A DNA stretch of 64,000 nt from Neofusicoccum parvum (GCA_020912385.1 CP087210.1:186001-250000); one strand, 5' to 3'. Counted from the stretch's first letter, positions 34,746 to 47,093 are shown. The notes: a model not told the origin generated them from the sequence alone. A program made the numbers and translations.

Positions 34746-36452
34746 CTAAAACATGCTGCTCTGCTTCTTGCTCAATTTTCCCTTTGAGTCGTCGCTGGAG
34801 CTCCTCAATCCGAAGAAACTCTTCTTCGGCTGCTTCAATTTCTTGCCTTCATCCGGCCTCAGCGTTCCTGAACCGCCAAAGTACACGCTTTGGCTCACTG
34901 CTGGCCGGTGCCAGCTTCCCGACGGCTGCGGTCGTGGCTGCGGTGGCCGAAGCTGCGGGTGTGGTGCCATCATAGGTGGCGGCGTCGGCCTAGGTTGCTG
35001 CTGCACGAACAGACCGTTTGAAAGCCGTTGGGGCGCCGGTCCGCGTTGGGGGGCGGGTGTTGGCCGCGAGGGGCCAGGCTGTCTCTGGAAGGGGCCCGAC
35101 ATGCTGTGAACAGAGTGTCTTTGCGCAGGGAGCATGTTCTCCTGCGTTCCGTACTTGCGCCGCAGACGCTCCGTCTCCTTGTCGACCTCGGCCGCCTTCT
35201 TGCGGCGTTGCTTGTCCTCGGCCTCCACGATCTTGCGGAGTCGCCGCTGCTCGGCTTCGTCGCTTCTCTGCCGTTCGCGCTGCTTGTTTTCCTGTGCTCG
35301 TCGCTGCTCTCGTGCCTCTGCTGCCTGGGCAAGCTTGAGGCGGGAGTGCTCGGCATCGATTTCCCACTGCGCACGCGGATCCAGCGGCGGTTTCTCGTCG
35401 TATTGAGTCTGTGATGAGTTTGTTTGTAAAGGCGGCAGAGACTGGCGTTGTAATTCGGAGCGGGATGGCTGGGTTGGTCTCTGGACAGGAACAGGTGCTC
35501 CACGCGGAGGTGCACTCTGGGCAACGGGACGAGGAGGCAAGGCACCAGAGGCCATCAGAGATTGATCAAGAGGCAATGATTTCTTCCTTCCGAGGAGTCC
35601 GCCGGTGTTCTTCCTTGTAGCAGCCTCTCCTACATTGAAAGTCTCATTGACTTGGCCAAAGTACAGGGCCTTGATAGTGGCGGCTGCGAGGAGCAACACA
35701 ATTTCTAGGCCCTTCGGGTCCTCCATTTCCACACGGTACAGATTAGATTCGTAGACGGTGACCTCCCGTAGTGCGCGGAACAGAGCGACAGCGATGTCCG
35801 GCTCCTTCATCTTCCTCTTCTTCTTTGCTGGATCCGTCGACTTTCCAGTCATGAAGCATGACAAATCCTTTGATAGCTTGCCTTCTCTCTTCCAAACGAA
35901 GTTGATCTTGGGGGTTGTGATATCAGCAGCCGGGTCGTTCAGTGAGCGGTCCAATGACGAGGCGCTGGGTAGGCGGAAGGTGTTCTGCGGCATGCTGAAC
36001 TCGTAGCTTGCGGTGCCGCCCCATGATCCGCTCTTCTGCTTGACGACAACCTGCTGGTCGGGGTCGTACAGTTGTATGGTAAACTCGGTAGGGAGGACTG
36101 GCTGCGGCGGAGGGGGAACGCCGCCATTCTTCCTGATCTCCTCCTGCGAAAGGGTTGGATAGGTCCACTCGGGCTTGATGTAGACCTCGCCGTAGAGGAC
36201 TTCCGGGTTGAATGCATCGAACAGGCCTGCAGCGTAGACGTTCTTGCCGTCGGGCATGGAGGGGTCGGGGTGCTTCAGGGTGTAGGTGGGCTCGGGCTCG
36301 GAGCCGTGCTGCGAGTAGTAGTAGGCTTCATGGTGCTTGACGCCGTTCGGCGAGCCCTTGAGAAAGAAGGCTGTCGGGGGTTAGCACGGCTGCCGGGTGA
36401 GCACAGCGCGGAGGCAGGCGGGGGGCGTACTGGGGAGGTTTTCGTCTAGCAT
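34746..36452 (-). CDS. Conserved-looking fungal protein with coiled coil and Pro/Gln-rich tail
   Basis: Two exons: 36452-36431 (MLDENLP plus one base) and 36370-34746, giving about 548 residues. The N-terminal 240 residues look folded and carry short distinctive segments (FFLKGSPNGVKHHEAYYYSQ, KPEWTYPTLSQEEI, FTIQLYDPDQQVVVKQKSGS, KINFVWKREGKLSKDLSCFM), followed by a hydrophobic helix (GLEIVLLLAAATIKALYFG). A Pro/Gln-rich linker leads to a charged coiled coil of about 80 residues rich in Arg, Glu and Gln, and then a Pro-rich tail. The hydrophobic helix could be a membrane segment, but it is followed closely by charged residues. Function unknown. Confidence 0.75.
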
Positions 36453-37490
36453 TGCGTCATGTTACGGCGTCGACGAGCGTGGAGCGAGGGGAGAGGACGG
36501 TGTATCGCGGACAACAGGACAAAAGAGTGCAGGTGGAGGGTGTGCGGGAGTCAGGACGGGGATCTGGGCGCATTATGGGTTCGCGAGCCGTGTTGGGCTT
36601 GGGCTGGCGGTCGCAGGCACGCGTCGTGTGAGGCTGTGAGGGAGCAGGGTGTGGCCGGCTGCGGCTGGGGCTGATGACGCGCGCCGCTCGCTTGATTGAG
36701 ATCCGCGACCAACCGCGCGCCCGCGCCCGCAGGAATAGAAACCCGCCAAGCCGCGCGTCGCTGCAGCACCGGCACTATATCTTCGCGCGCTCGCGTCAGA
36801 CTGCGCGCATCATCGGTCGCGGCATTTTTCGCGTTTCCAGCTGTGCGCAGGCGGGCCAAGGGCGGGGAGTGAGGGGAAAGCGCGTGTCGCGAGTCTGCCT
36901 CGCTGCGACCAACGACTCGCGCGGTGGAGTACGGTACGCATCTGGCACAGCCCCAGCAAACACCAAGCCTCCCGCGGTCCGTCTCACAGCCTCCGGCCCC
37001 CAGTGCTCGCGCGCCTTGGTGAGACGCCGCGCTGAGATCAACCCGAAACATCAGGCGACCCCACGACCGCTTGCGAGCTGTGCGAAAATTCTTCCAGACG
37101 GCCCTGCGAAGGCGCCACCGCCAGAGCGAGAGATCGCCGGGCGGCCCTCTGTCTGCCCTCGGTCCGGCCGATCGCTGGGGAACCTTAAGTTGTCACGGCA
37201 CAACGGCCGCCGCGCATGTGCGCGCTCCACTTCAGCGCTGCGTCTCCCGCGCCGGCATCTCATCCGCCCGCAGCCAGGAATCCTCCGCGACTGGCAGGTT
37301 TATGTAACCATCAGGCCATGCGCCTGGCGCGATAGGGCGGGGCTGCCGACGATCGGGAGCGCCTCGAACACCCCGCCTAGGCATCAACAATAAAATCCAT
37401 GTCTGGAGGACGTTGAAACATGCCACCCAAAGCCAATCCGGTTTATTAGCTTTCTGCTGTTTCCTGTTCGAGCTACTGCTGCAGTCCACC
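36453..37490. other. Divergent intergenic region, 1.04 kb
   Basis: Lies between divergent starts (36452 minus, 37491 plus). Very GC-rich with CpG-dense Arg/Ala-coding shadows; the 36674-37393 frame is compositional. Contains both promoters; no gene supported. Confidence 0.4.
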
Positions 37491-38590
37491 ATGCTTCCTC
37501 CCACCCCCGCCGTCCAGCGCATTCCCTACTCGGCACCGCGAGCCGACTTCATCTCAGCTCTTGAGAAGGACGGCTGCGTCGTTGTCCAGAACTTCACCGA
37601 TCTTGATACTCTGGCCCAGGCGAAGCGGGAAGTCCAGCCCTATCTTGACGCAGAGGACAAAGCGAGCAAGGTCGGAGGTAAGTGCGCCACCATCACGAGC
37701 TCTCTCTTCAAGCTTCGCCAACAATCCGGAAAGCCTTGGAAGGAAGAACCAAGACTTGCACCCGTCTGATCGGCAGGAGTACAACGGTACGAGAGCAGTT
37801 TTTTGCCGACCCGCTATACCAGGTAATTGGCCTATCATTTGCTGCTGCCCGTGCAATTTCCCTCCCGCCACCGTCGTAATGGTTAAATCGTATTTTCGCG
37901 CACCCCATTGGCCAACTTTTCATCGTGCTTAGGATCTTGTCGAGCACTTCCTTACCTTGAGGACGCAATGCTGGTACGGCAACGAGCCCGCGATCAACGT
38001 CTCCAACCCGCTTCTCTCCATCGCTATTACGATGGACATCCAGCCGGGCACCCCTGCCCAGCGCCTCCATCGTGATGACAAGAACCACCACGCCCGCCAC
38101 GCGCCCGTCGACGCCTACCATCCGAACCGTGACATGCTACTTGGCCTGTTTGTTCCTGGTTGTGACACTTACCGTGAGAACGGCGCTACGAGAGTTATTC
38201 CCGGTAGCCATCTCTGGGGAGACGGACAGCCGGACTCCGGCCCCGACGGAACGAAGGGTGTAGTAGATGCTTGCCTAAATGCCGGCGATGCATTCATTAT
38301 GCTCGGGAGTCTGTATCATGGCGGCGGAGAGTACAGCCAGAAGGACGGAAGCCGTACCATGCACATCATGTTCTGCTGCTCCGGGGTTTATCGGCAGGAG
38401 GTTTGTTTTGCTGTCTAGGATACAAGAGGCCTCGGCGCTGACTGTTGTGCAGGAAATATCGTTTTTGTCATACCCGATTGAGGACGTCAAGACGTACCCG
38501 CAAGTGGTGAAGGACCGGCTGGGCTGGAAACAGTCGGAGCCGAATTTGGGCTGGGTGGATCTGCAATCTCCGGAGTATCTTCTGGAATAG
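37491..38590 (+). CDS. PhyH-family Fe(II)/2-oxoglutarate dioxygenase
   Basis: Four exons (37491-37677, 37734-37822, 37933-38400, 38453-38590) encode 293 residues; all junctions are in phase. The family (phytanoyl-CoA dioxygenase-like) hydroxylates or desaturates small molecules and is common in fungal secondary metabolism. Iron ligands are visible as the H-x-D in LHRDD (His138, Asp140) and the distal His221 in GSLYHGGG; the 2-oxoglutarate-binding Arg is probably the one in GSRTMHI. TRVIPGSHLWGDG and RTCTRLIGRS-like sequence (TCTRLIGRSTTVREQF) match fungal members. No polyketide synthase, NRPS or terpene cyclase is nearby, so membership of a biosynthetic cluster is not shown. The last exon encodes FLSYPIEDVKTYP to LLE. 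Confidence 0.9.
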
Positions 38591-38881
38591 ATAGCAGGCA
38601 TTTCGTAGGTGTCAGCACGTCACTTGACCAGCAGAATTGGATATGATGCCTTGAGTTTTGGTCTATGGAGAAATGCACGCGATTGGCCCCAGCTTTCGCA
38701 TTTACAGAAACAGTAACACTTCTCTGGCTGCGGCAACTTCAGAAATACCTCCAGAAGACGTCTTTGCGTACTCCGGCTATTTCACTAGGAGACACTGCCG
38801 GGGCTCTCATCCAACACCTTTGTCAACTGCACCCAAAGTCACTGGGGGGAAAACACTGATCCTTTGCAAAACAACCCCGCC

Positions 38882-40032
38882 ATGGCGCCCAAATCCGCGA
38901 AGCGCCGCCGCACACCCAGCCCATCTGCCTCAGTTACCACAAAGCGCACCAAGCTCGACCTTGACATTGCCGCCACCCCACCCTACTAAAAGCATCAAAA
39001 TATCGAACACCAACATGATGAAAGCGAGGTTGACCATCTAGAGGGACCGGTTGCATCGTTATTCCTGCAGCACAACACCGATCTACCTGTTCAGCAGCAA
39101 GCCAAGTCCGACTCTCAGCACTGCCACTACAACTACGTTATCCGCAACGAACGCAACAGCAGCAACAAAGACATGCCCGCTACCTCACCGTTGCCTTACC
39201 GTATCGGATTCATGGACTTGCCTGGAGAGTTGCGCAACCGCATCTACGAATACGTGATCGAGGAAATGGCTACCACTCCAGATACGCCTATTAACCTTTC
39301 GAAGTACTGCCGTCATCCTATCAACCGAAATTAGATGTTTGTTCCATTGAAGGAGGGTCAGAGAGTTTCCTTCCCATTCTACGAGCAGCGAGAAGTGGAC
39401 AAAGAGGAGATCAGATACCCAAGATATCGCAAAGTCCTAAAGGACCCAAATGTCTGCTTACGACTGACTAAACACCCGCATCAGCAGCGCCAGATACGCA
39501 AAGCCCGGGAGAATCTAGTTAGTTGTCAGTTGAACAGGGTTTGCCGCGCCATCCACAACGAATGCGTCCCGCTCTTATGGCAATGCATGCACTTTCGCTA
39601 CTGTAGTTGCTGCCTAGTATTGACGCTGTATCGCCCGATAGGCGTTCGTGGAGCCCCGATCGTTCTCCTACGCAAGAATGTTAAGCATCTTACCTTCAAG
39701 ATCTGGACCTGCGAAGTCGTGCGCTTGGCTCGGGTCATGATAGCGCTAGAGTTCAAGGGATCTCCTCGCGTTATTGGGGTGCAATACCAAATCGATATCG
39801 TTTACAAGGGCATAATGCGTGCTAGCACAGCCTATCGTGATGGATATGCAACTCGCCAACTCGTGAGGCTGTCCACAAAGCTTACAATTTTCAGCGCGGT
39901 ATCAACGCAAGTAAGCACCCCGGGTATTTATCTCTGTTGACCTGATCGAAAATCTGACTCTGGGGAATAAAGACCAAAAATGGCCGCGGGCTAGTAGTTG
40001 AGACTACATTCTTTGTTGACTTCCGTAGGTAG
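38882..40032 (+). pseudogene. LRNxIYE-family copy A, two in-frame stops
   Basis: First of seven related loci. A single frame runs from 38882 to 39912, followed by an intron (CAA|GTAAGC...AATAAAG|ACC) and a last exon 39973-40032 ending VVETTFFVDFRR. It is interrupted by TAA at 38987-38989 and TAG at 39332-39334. Otherwise all family blocks are intact: basic tail KRRRTPSPS, FMDLPGELRNRIYEYVIEEM, VCRAIHNECVPLLW with HFRYCSC, and MIALEFKG. Both stops could come from CAA or CAG by one C to T change in a CpA context. A truncated protein from ATG 39335 is possible but would lack the F-box-like segment. An intron removing the second stop would be only about 33 nt, too short to be likely. Confidence 0.75.
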
Positions 40033-40334
40033 AAAGATGGATCCAGAAATTGTCAGCAGGGGCAGGTTTGAGAGGCAAGGTAGTCGAACCTGCGTTTTCG
40101 GCATTCCATAGCTCACTTATACGGTCCCTTTAATCCAAGCGTTACATATCACTTCTGCATTTTCCCTTCACATCTACCCAGAGAGGTATCGCGCTGTTGA
40201 GAGCCTTCGCGTTCCTGCCATATTTAGGAAGAACGAGCCACTGTCACCGGTCCTTTCAGACAACTTTCGGAACGGCCACCGAATTTAAACGCATCCAACT
40301 TCGAAGTCGAAACCTCACTGCGACACTCCACACC

Positions 40335-41208
40335 ATGCCGCCCCAAGTCGAGAAGCGCGCACTCATATCCGACTCAGCTACATCGACCACCTCCCCAGCA
40401 GAACGAACCAGGCAGAACAACCATGCTGCCAGCACGGTCACTCGAAGGCCCGTCATCCGGGCGTACGCGCCAAGCATGCGTAAGGTCTTCCCGTTCATGG
40501 ATTTGCCGGGCGAGTTGCGCAACAACTTCTACGAGCTAGTCATAGCAGACATGGGAACCACCGTCAAAACGCACATTGAGTTTAGAAGGTGCTTGGAGTT
40601 TGAAATAAACCACGATTGGCGCGATTGGAGCCCGGCCATCGGTATTAGGAAGAACCCCGCTGTTTACCGGCTCACTGAAGTATCCCACACCATCCGCAGG
40701 GAGTTTCTTCCCATGTTCTGGAACAGCCTTCACTTCCGTGCCTGCGCTCATTCTCTTTTGCACTCCACTCCTAACACGGTTTTCTTGCCTCGGAACTGTC
40801 AAGTGTTCAGGCACATGCGCCACCTCACCTGGGAGAGCCACTCCGACGAGTCATGTCGTTACAGTTGCCCTCAGAGCTTGATCCGGCTCATGATGGCACT
40901 GGAGTTCAAAGGAACGCTCCGATGCATCATACATAAGCACATAGCCGCACCCTTTCGCAACGCTGTGATCGATGCGAGTGAGCAGTTCCGCCAGGGCATA
41001 GAATGGAATGAGCTGGTCGTTGGTCCAGCCTTCCCTGAGAGGAGTATTCCCGATCACCACTCTATTTTTGCTGTCAAAGGCTAACTTTGAGATAGTCTTG
41101 AGTTACGGAGATCACGAGAATGGCGAAATTACTTTCTCCGTCAACTTCCAAAGGCCGAAAGATGATAGTGGAGCTGGCACTGCTTCGAAGGAAGCGAAGG
41201 ATGGTTGA
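40335..41208 (+). CDS. LRNxIYE-family copy B
   Basis: Two exons, 40335-41043 and 41096-41208, encode about 273 residues. A Ser/Thr/Arg-rich tail of about 50 residues precedes FPFMDLPGELRNNFYELVIA (53-72), the F-box-like segment. The middle block reads VSHTIRREFLPMFW with HFRACAH (second Cys of the C-x-C replaced by His), then LMMALEFKGTLRCI. The intron (GTATTC donor, GCTAAC branch point, ATAG acceptor) is less certain than in the other copies, but it restores the shared C-terminal strand GEITFSVNFQRPK. Without splicing the frame stops at 41084. Function unknown. The F-box-like segment suggests a protein-interaction module, but this is inference. Confidence 0.75.
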
Positions 41209-41857
41209 GGAGCACAATATTCGGAGGCTGGACTCCGTGGCGGCCACCTCGGGTGGTTTGGACACTTGGTCATGGACTCATGGTACTGGGAAACAACTCT
41301 TTTATGCTCGGCACACCGATGCCTCATCCTAGGTAGAATCCCACAGTACAAGCGAAACTGCATTGAACATGAACATTGCGGGATACGCATTCCTCGATAT
41401 TGAATCAGGGCATCTGTTCAGGAAAGGGCGTGCATCATCAGTGAGTACTCCGATATCCTGTCCTGGAGTCGACTCTGCCTTTGGTTTCTCTTCCGCTTCA
41501 AAGCGTGACGTGCTATTCCACAGCGTAAGACCAAGTAGTATAGTGATTTCTTAAGCTTGAATTCCACTGCCGCGACCGAATGCAGATACTTTCTCAGAGC
41601 AGGCTATTGGGGTCCCTCTCGATTGCATGGTTGGAACATCTCTCTTCGCTTGCTTCGCTTCTTCAACCTTCAAGTGACACGCATAGTTCAGCTGACTTTG
41701 ACATTCACCACATTCCAGATCGGGCAAGTGCCGCGAAGACCCTGGAAGTTAGCCGACCGCAGATGAGGCAACCTTTTCGCCCAGCCAACTCAACCCGACC
41801 CTCCACACCCCAGCACCTACACGCATCGATATCCACACCAAGAGTCACGACTACGGC
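41209..41857. other. Spacer between family copies B and C
   Basis: 649 bases with short frames only. No family block (LRNxIYE, LLW or ALEFKG) was found on either strand, so it does not hold another copy. Confidence 0.4.
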
Positions 41858-42867
41858 ATGAAGCCGAAGAGGAAGAAGCCCATCGAGGGCCCCACCAAGC
41901 GCCGCGCCGCCGACATGAAGTCAAACAAGCGCCGTCTGTCGTCCACTGCGGCTTCCGCCCCGCCCGCGCAGCGCGTCAAGACGTACGCCCACCAAGACGA
42001 CGCGGACGCGACGCGCCACAAGACCACCGCCCGACGGGTGACTCGCGCCACGGCGACTCGCGCCCGCGAAGTATTTCCGTTTATGGAACTCGCCGGCGAG
42101 ATACGCAACCGCATCTACGAGATGGTAATCGAGGACATGGCTACCACCCCAGACCTACCGATGGACGTCTTCGATTGTCGCTTAGACCCACTCAACTGGG
42201 GACCGTCGTGGATAGTTTCTGGCGTTAGTGGCGCTCAGTCCTGGAGAATCCCAGCCTGGAAGCACGAGGAGCAGAAAAACCTCCGGGAGTCAAGGAAGAA
42301 TCTGGCCAGCTGTCGCTTGGGCGAGGTATCCCGTGCCATCCGCAACGAGTTTGTCCCTCTCCTCTGGAGCTACATCGAACTCCGCTACTGTCCTTGCGGC
42401 CTGGATATCGTCGAGGAAGAGACGGCTTTGAGTCGCCTGGACCATCCACTCATCCGCGGCAAACTGAAGCACATCGTCTACGACCTGCACTTCCACACGC
42501 ACGGCGGCGCCGGAGATTACCCTGGCAAGTTCAAGATCTCGAAGCTGGCCAACTTCTTGTTCGCGCTGGAGTTCAAGGGCAGCATCAAGATCATAGGGGA
42601 GGTTGGCATCGTCCAACTCGTCAAGGAGGCCCTGAAGGTAATCGGCGCGACTTACGACAACAGCGCTGCTGCTCAAAAGGCGAAGCGCCAGTTCAGGAGG
42701 ATCGAGGTCCAGATCGATAAAAGTAAGCACCCAACTCACTCCCAACCAATTCTATCAGCAGCTGACTACATGGTGTGGCGCAACGTAAAGCCAAAATCTC
42801 AGTTCACAGCTGGAAGATTGAGGAAACCATCGAGTTCGACTTCCAAAGGACCAAATGGTGCCGCTGA
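41858..42867 (+). CDS. LRNxIYE-family copy C
   Basis: The best-preserved member. Exon 1 (41858-42722) and exon 2 (42800-42867) join through AAAA|GTAAGC and CTCAG|TTC, giving about 310 residues. The N-terminal 70 residues are Lys/Arg/Thr-rich with nuclear-signal-like clusters (KPKRKK, KRRAADMKSNKRR). Blocks: FPFMELAGEIRNRIYEMVIE (70-89), NLASCRLGEVSRAIRNEFVP followed by LLW and RYCPCGL, then FALEFKGSIKIIG. The last exon encodes IHSWKIEETIEFDFQRTKWC. Its intact motifs make it the reference for the array. No known enzymatic motif is present. Confidence 0.8.
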
Positions 42868-43918
42868 TTCGATCGGATGCGGATCTGATATCGATTTGGG
42901 CCCGTGAGATTGGTTCGACAGACCGACGCTGTCATGTTGCTGGAAGATTTGGGAGAAACGGACATGGGTTCCTGGGCTGACGGACTCTTTCTTGGGACCA
43001 GCGAGCGTGAAAGGAATTGGCAGACATAAGGCTGGATAGGGTAGTCTTGCAAGGCTACTTCGTATCTAAAATGGCCTTTACAAAGGGAACAGCACGGTCC
43101 ATTGCCTGGTGAACTTTTATCCGTAGATGATCGGGCGGACTCATGCAGGTACAATAGGCCAAAAGTTACCGCAGCTAATACTCGTACTTATCTACTCGTG
43201 CTCGTACCGTAGCGCGTGCCGGACCGCCCCCACCTCGACGGCGCCATTCTCTCCGCGCTCTACGGATTAGAGCGCCAGACCTCAGGGGCAAGATAACTGA
43301 AAGGGGCTTGCGAGCGCTACGGACAACGCTCCGGCGTACCACCGTCGGGGCGAGCGAGCCGGGATCCCAAGCTTACCCCATGCGGCACTAGCAGGCCAGC
43401 CGTGGCGTCCCGATAGCCGAGAGCTGAGGTGGCGGAAGACGCTCCCCGCCCACTATCTTCTGTGCGCCCTGCGCGTCTCCAATCACTACCGGTGCCTCGC
43501 CATTGCCTTGGGCTGTCCCTGCCCGAGCTGCGCGTCCGGAAACCTTCTCTTTCCCGCGTCCGTCAAGTGCCGCTGAGCTGCACATGGATCCCGTTAGACT
43601 GTGGCGGCTTCCACGCATCCTTCCGGCGATAGACAAGCATGTTTCAATTTTCTCTTCGCCCGTAGACGTGCGCTCAAGGGTGGCGGTCGCATCTTGATAA
43701 GGGTCCCTGACCTCCGGCGGCGCCGTCCAGCTTCTTGGGATCCTCCACGAACCTTAATCGCACTCACGTCCCTCAAACCTCATGTAGTCGCAAGTCTCCC
43801 TTCCTTTCAATTCTCTGCTTGACGCTTGCTCCGAGCGTGCCGCAAGCCGTCCTCCGCATGCGATTCCCATTGACCGCCACTTCTGTCAACTCGAGCGCTC
43901 CGAAGGCGCGGCGCAGCC
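42868..43918. other. Intergenic region, 1.05 kb
   Basis: Lies between family copy C and the membrane protein. GC-rich short frames on both strands lack motifs. Presumably promoter of the membrane protein. Confidence 0.35.
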
Positions 43919-45262
43919 ATGTCGGAGGCTTTCACGAACGAGGCGTTCACGCTGCTGTCTCTGGGCATCGCTGTCGTCGTCTGTCGCCTGGCTGCGAGGA
44001 TCCGAACGGTGGGAGTGAAGAAGCTGGACTATGATGACTATTTGATGTGCCTCGTTACGGTACTTTTGATCCGCCCATCCCGGAGGCTCGGAACGGTCCG
44101 AAACTGATTCATTGATGCGTGCAGGTCGTCTACTCGTTCGAAACGGCGACAGCGTACTTGGTCGGGACGCGGTACATGGGCCTGGCCAACAATGGCATGA
44201 CTCCGGATGAGCGAGCCGCGCTCGATCTCTCGTCCCATGAAGCTTCCCTTCGGCGTTCTGGATCGAAGGCCCAGGTCGTGGGCTGGTGCTTGTATACGCT
44301 GGTGTTGTGGCTGCTTAAAATCTGCATGAATGCGTGCTACTCGCGATTGACGTATGTCGGGTTTCCCCTGCTGTGCCATGTTGTCCGCTGACTCTGCGTA
44401 GATACCAACTTGTGTATCTTGAATTTCGAGTCAAGATAGGATGGGCCCTCATTGGCTCAACCTACATTGCCGTCCTCCTCTCCATCCTACTCGGCTGCCC
44501 TACCTTCGACAAGAACTGGCAGATCTACCCCGACCCCGGAAGTAAGTCACAAACCCCCGCCCTCCATCTTCCCGTCGCTGACACTTCTGCAGACCACTGC
44601 CAACCCGCCGTATCCGAAATCAACTGCTACGTCGTCCTCTTCCTCAACATCTTCACCGACCTCTGGCTCATCTCCATCCCCATCCCCGTAAGCCCACCCC
44701 CAACCCAACCCCCAATCCACGCCCCACTCACCCACCCCCACAGATGCTCTGGCGCTCCTCCATCGCACTAAAACAAAAAATCGGCCTCACCGTCCTCTTC
44801 GGCGCCGGCGTCTTCGTCATGATCGCCGGCATCATCCGATGCGCGATCATCCTGTCGAACGCGGCGACGGGGGCGCAGCAGGCGGGCGCGTGGGCGGTGC
44901 GCGAGTCGTTCGTCGCCGTCGTCATCAACAACCTGCCGTTCGTGTACCCGGCGCTGCACCGCGGCGTGCGCCGGTTCGCGTCGTCGTCGGCGTCGGCCCC
45001 GTCGCGCGCCCGCCTCAGCGGCAGCGGGGGCAGGCAGTTCGAGATGGGGAGCGGCGAGCATGCGCACCACAGGGCGATTAAGAGCGGGGGGCTGGGGAAG
45101 GGCGCGGGGAGGAGGGAGAGCGTGCGGAGTGTGGCGACGGATGATAGTAGGGGGAGGATTGTGGATTTGGAGGGAGGGGCGGTGGGAGAGGATGGGGCGA
45201 GTGCGGCGACGGGGCGGACGGGGAGTGGGAGGAGTTTGGAGGGGTGGGAGGGGACGGCGTGA
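43919..45262 (+). CDS. Pth11-like / fungal rhodopsin-domain integral membrane protein
   Basis: Five exons (43919-44059, 44125-44351, 44402-44541, 44593-44687, 44744-45262) encode 373 residues, all in phase. Family hallmarks are LDYDDYLM after the first helix, WCLYTLVLWLLKICM, YQLVYLEFRVKIGWALIGST, LLGCPTFDKNWQIYPDPGNH, and NCYVVLFLNIFTDLWLISIP followed by MLWRSSIALKQKIGL. At least seven hydrophobic segments are present. The C-terminal 110 residues are hydrophilic, Gly/Ser-rich and probably cytosolic. Pth11-like proteins are candidate G-protein-coupled sensors of the plasma membrane. The N-terminus is short and lacks the CFEM domain found in some members. It sits between LRNxIYE-family copies C and D with no obvious functional link. 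Confidence 0.88.
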
Positions 45263-45722
45263 AGGGGGGTTTGCGTTCTGCGGTAGTGCGGGTAGGGTTG
45301 GTGCGTATTGTAATGATGCAAAAGTTTGGCGGAATAGACAAATGGGGGAACCCGATTTCTCGGATTGTTTTCGAAGCTTACTGGATATTAGATGTGCAAG
45401 ACTAGACTACACGTGTCCTCCATTATCGTGCAGTGTCTGGATGGGTTTATGTTGGGCTCGCCTATACTCCGGCAACATGACGATGAACAGTGGATGGTGA
45501 ACCCTGAAATTCACCACTTTTCATTTGCGGTTAATGCATTTGCGTAGGCGGCTGATTCTTCACTACCAGTCCAGCTTCTTTTCTCAGCACCCTTTTTGCA
45601 ACCTGTCTCACCAGCACACCAGCAATATCCGACCCGCTGGCCAACCTACAAACAAATCGCCCGATCATCTCGACGCACATCATCCATCCGCAGGGTCTTC
45701 GAATATTCCCGACTGTCCACCC
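45263..45722. other. Intergenic region upstream of family copy D
   Basis: 460 bases, AT-richer than the preceding gene. No gene or motif seen; presumed 3' UTR plus promoter. Confidence 0.4.
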
Positions 45723-46527
45723 ATGGCTACCTCATCTTCTTCAAGCGGTCATGTCTTTGGCTTCTTGGACCTTCCTGGGGAAATCCGCAACAATATCTAT
45801 GACCACGCAGTCAAAGATGTATGCAAGGGTCTCGAGACAACACTTCGGCTATTTGGATATGAAACAGAGCCTGAAGATGATGTCAAGCTAGTGATGAGCT
45901 TAACGGACATTCGCGCCTGCCATTTTCACCGGCCGCGGTCGAGTTTCGAGGTGTCTGATCCGAGGTGTCTGAAGAGTGCTCTACGTCATTACCGTCTCGG
46001 ATGGGTCTCGCGCGCCGTTCGCCGAGAGTTCTTCTCCATGCTTTTTGCTGGCTTACACTTCCGCGTATGCCGTTGCGGCCTGCAAGACCTCGCTCATGGA
46101 CGCCGAGAGGCCAGCGGTTCCAAGCACCATCCTCCACTGTCAATCCTCCGCGGGAATGTGCGGGCCCTGGTTGTCGAGACGCACAATGAAGACAGGTACG
46201 GCCCACGAGTAGCGTGGCTATTGGGGAAGGCCCTTCCTGCGTTGCAGTTCAACGGGCAGGTCGCGACTGTCGGAACAAGTAGGGAGATCCGGATATTCTC
46301 AGACGCCATGAAACTTGTCACTGCAGCGTTTCTTGCAGGCAAGGAGTATAAGGGTGTGAAGGATGCGTTGAAGAGACTCTACTTTGATATCGATTGGCTC
46401 GGTAAGTTCTCTCCTCCTCTTTGTTGGCTGGAAAAGAACTGACTTTACAGTGATGGAACCCCTGTCCAAGAAACATTCAGAGAACATGAGCCCGATATTA
46501 TCTGTTAACTTTAGCTCTCGAGAGTAA
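45723..46527 (+). CDS. LRNxIYE-family copy D
   Basis: Two exons (45723-46401 and 46451-46527) encode 251 residues. The tail before the F-box-like segment is reduced to MATSSSSSGH. Blocks: FGFLDLPGEIRNNIYDHAV (11-29), LGWVSRAVRREFFSMLF with HFRVCRCGL, then LPALQFNGQVATVG. The second exon gives NMSPILSVNFSSRE, the shared C-terminal strand. The intron is canonical (G|GTAAGT...TTTACAG|TG). The frame is open upstream to 45525, but the start at 45723 directly precedes the conserved block. Function unknown. Confidence 0.8.
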
Positions 46528-47093
46528 AGTAAACTCCTACGACGGTCGGTCACAGTGTCCATTTGTTTGTGTAAACTATCAAAGAAAGATACGTACGCAG
46601 CAAATGTATATGATTCACGAAAACTCCTTGAGAGAAACTTCAAGACTCGCGCACAGGTTGAGCTTTGGAAGTTCTGGAAATAACAGGTTGCTTTCATGTA
46701 GTCTTTAGAATTTGTGGGAAAGAAAATTCCGGTTTCTCTTCGTGAACTTGGTATTCTTAATTGAGCGCATGTAGTTATCTCAATGGCGGATCTGCTACTT
46801 TTACGCTCGCAAGCCCAGCGGTTTAAACACGTATACGTTATTAGCTAGCGCAACGGTGACTGTTCTTAAATCCCAGGCTCTCGCTTCTTCCTTCTCAACG
46901 ACACAATTCCCGACAATTTGCCTACACGCACTAGCTTCACTCGCGACAGTCTGCCCAACATAAATACCGCTTCGTCGGACAAGAACAGCACGTCAACCGA
47001 CAACAGCACATCGCTCACGCCCTCGACCTCGCTGAGTCCCTTCCTCCATCACTTGCAAGGCGTTTCAAGCCTACTTCTGCCTCTCCAGCGACC
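46528..47093. other. Spacer between family copies D and E
   Basis: 566 bases, AT-rich near its middle. No family block or other gene found. Confidence 0.4.

Noticed and set aside
36674..37393. 239-residue + strand frame
   Set aside because: Arg/Ala/Pro-rich translation of CpG-dense promoter DNA; no motif.
39299..39334. Intron that would remove the second stop of copy A
   Set aside because: GT...AG can be drawn, but it would be only about 33 nt, shorter than every other intron in the window.
41209..41857. Possible eighth family copy in the B-C spacer
   Set aside because: None of the four family blocks is found there on either strand.
37491..45262. Secondary-metabolite cluster around the PhyH dioxygenase
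   Set aside because: No polyketide synthase, NRPS, terpene cyclase or prenyltransferase is visible nearby.
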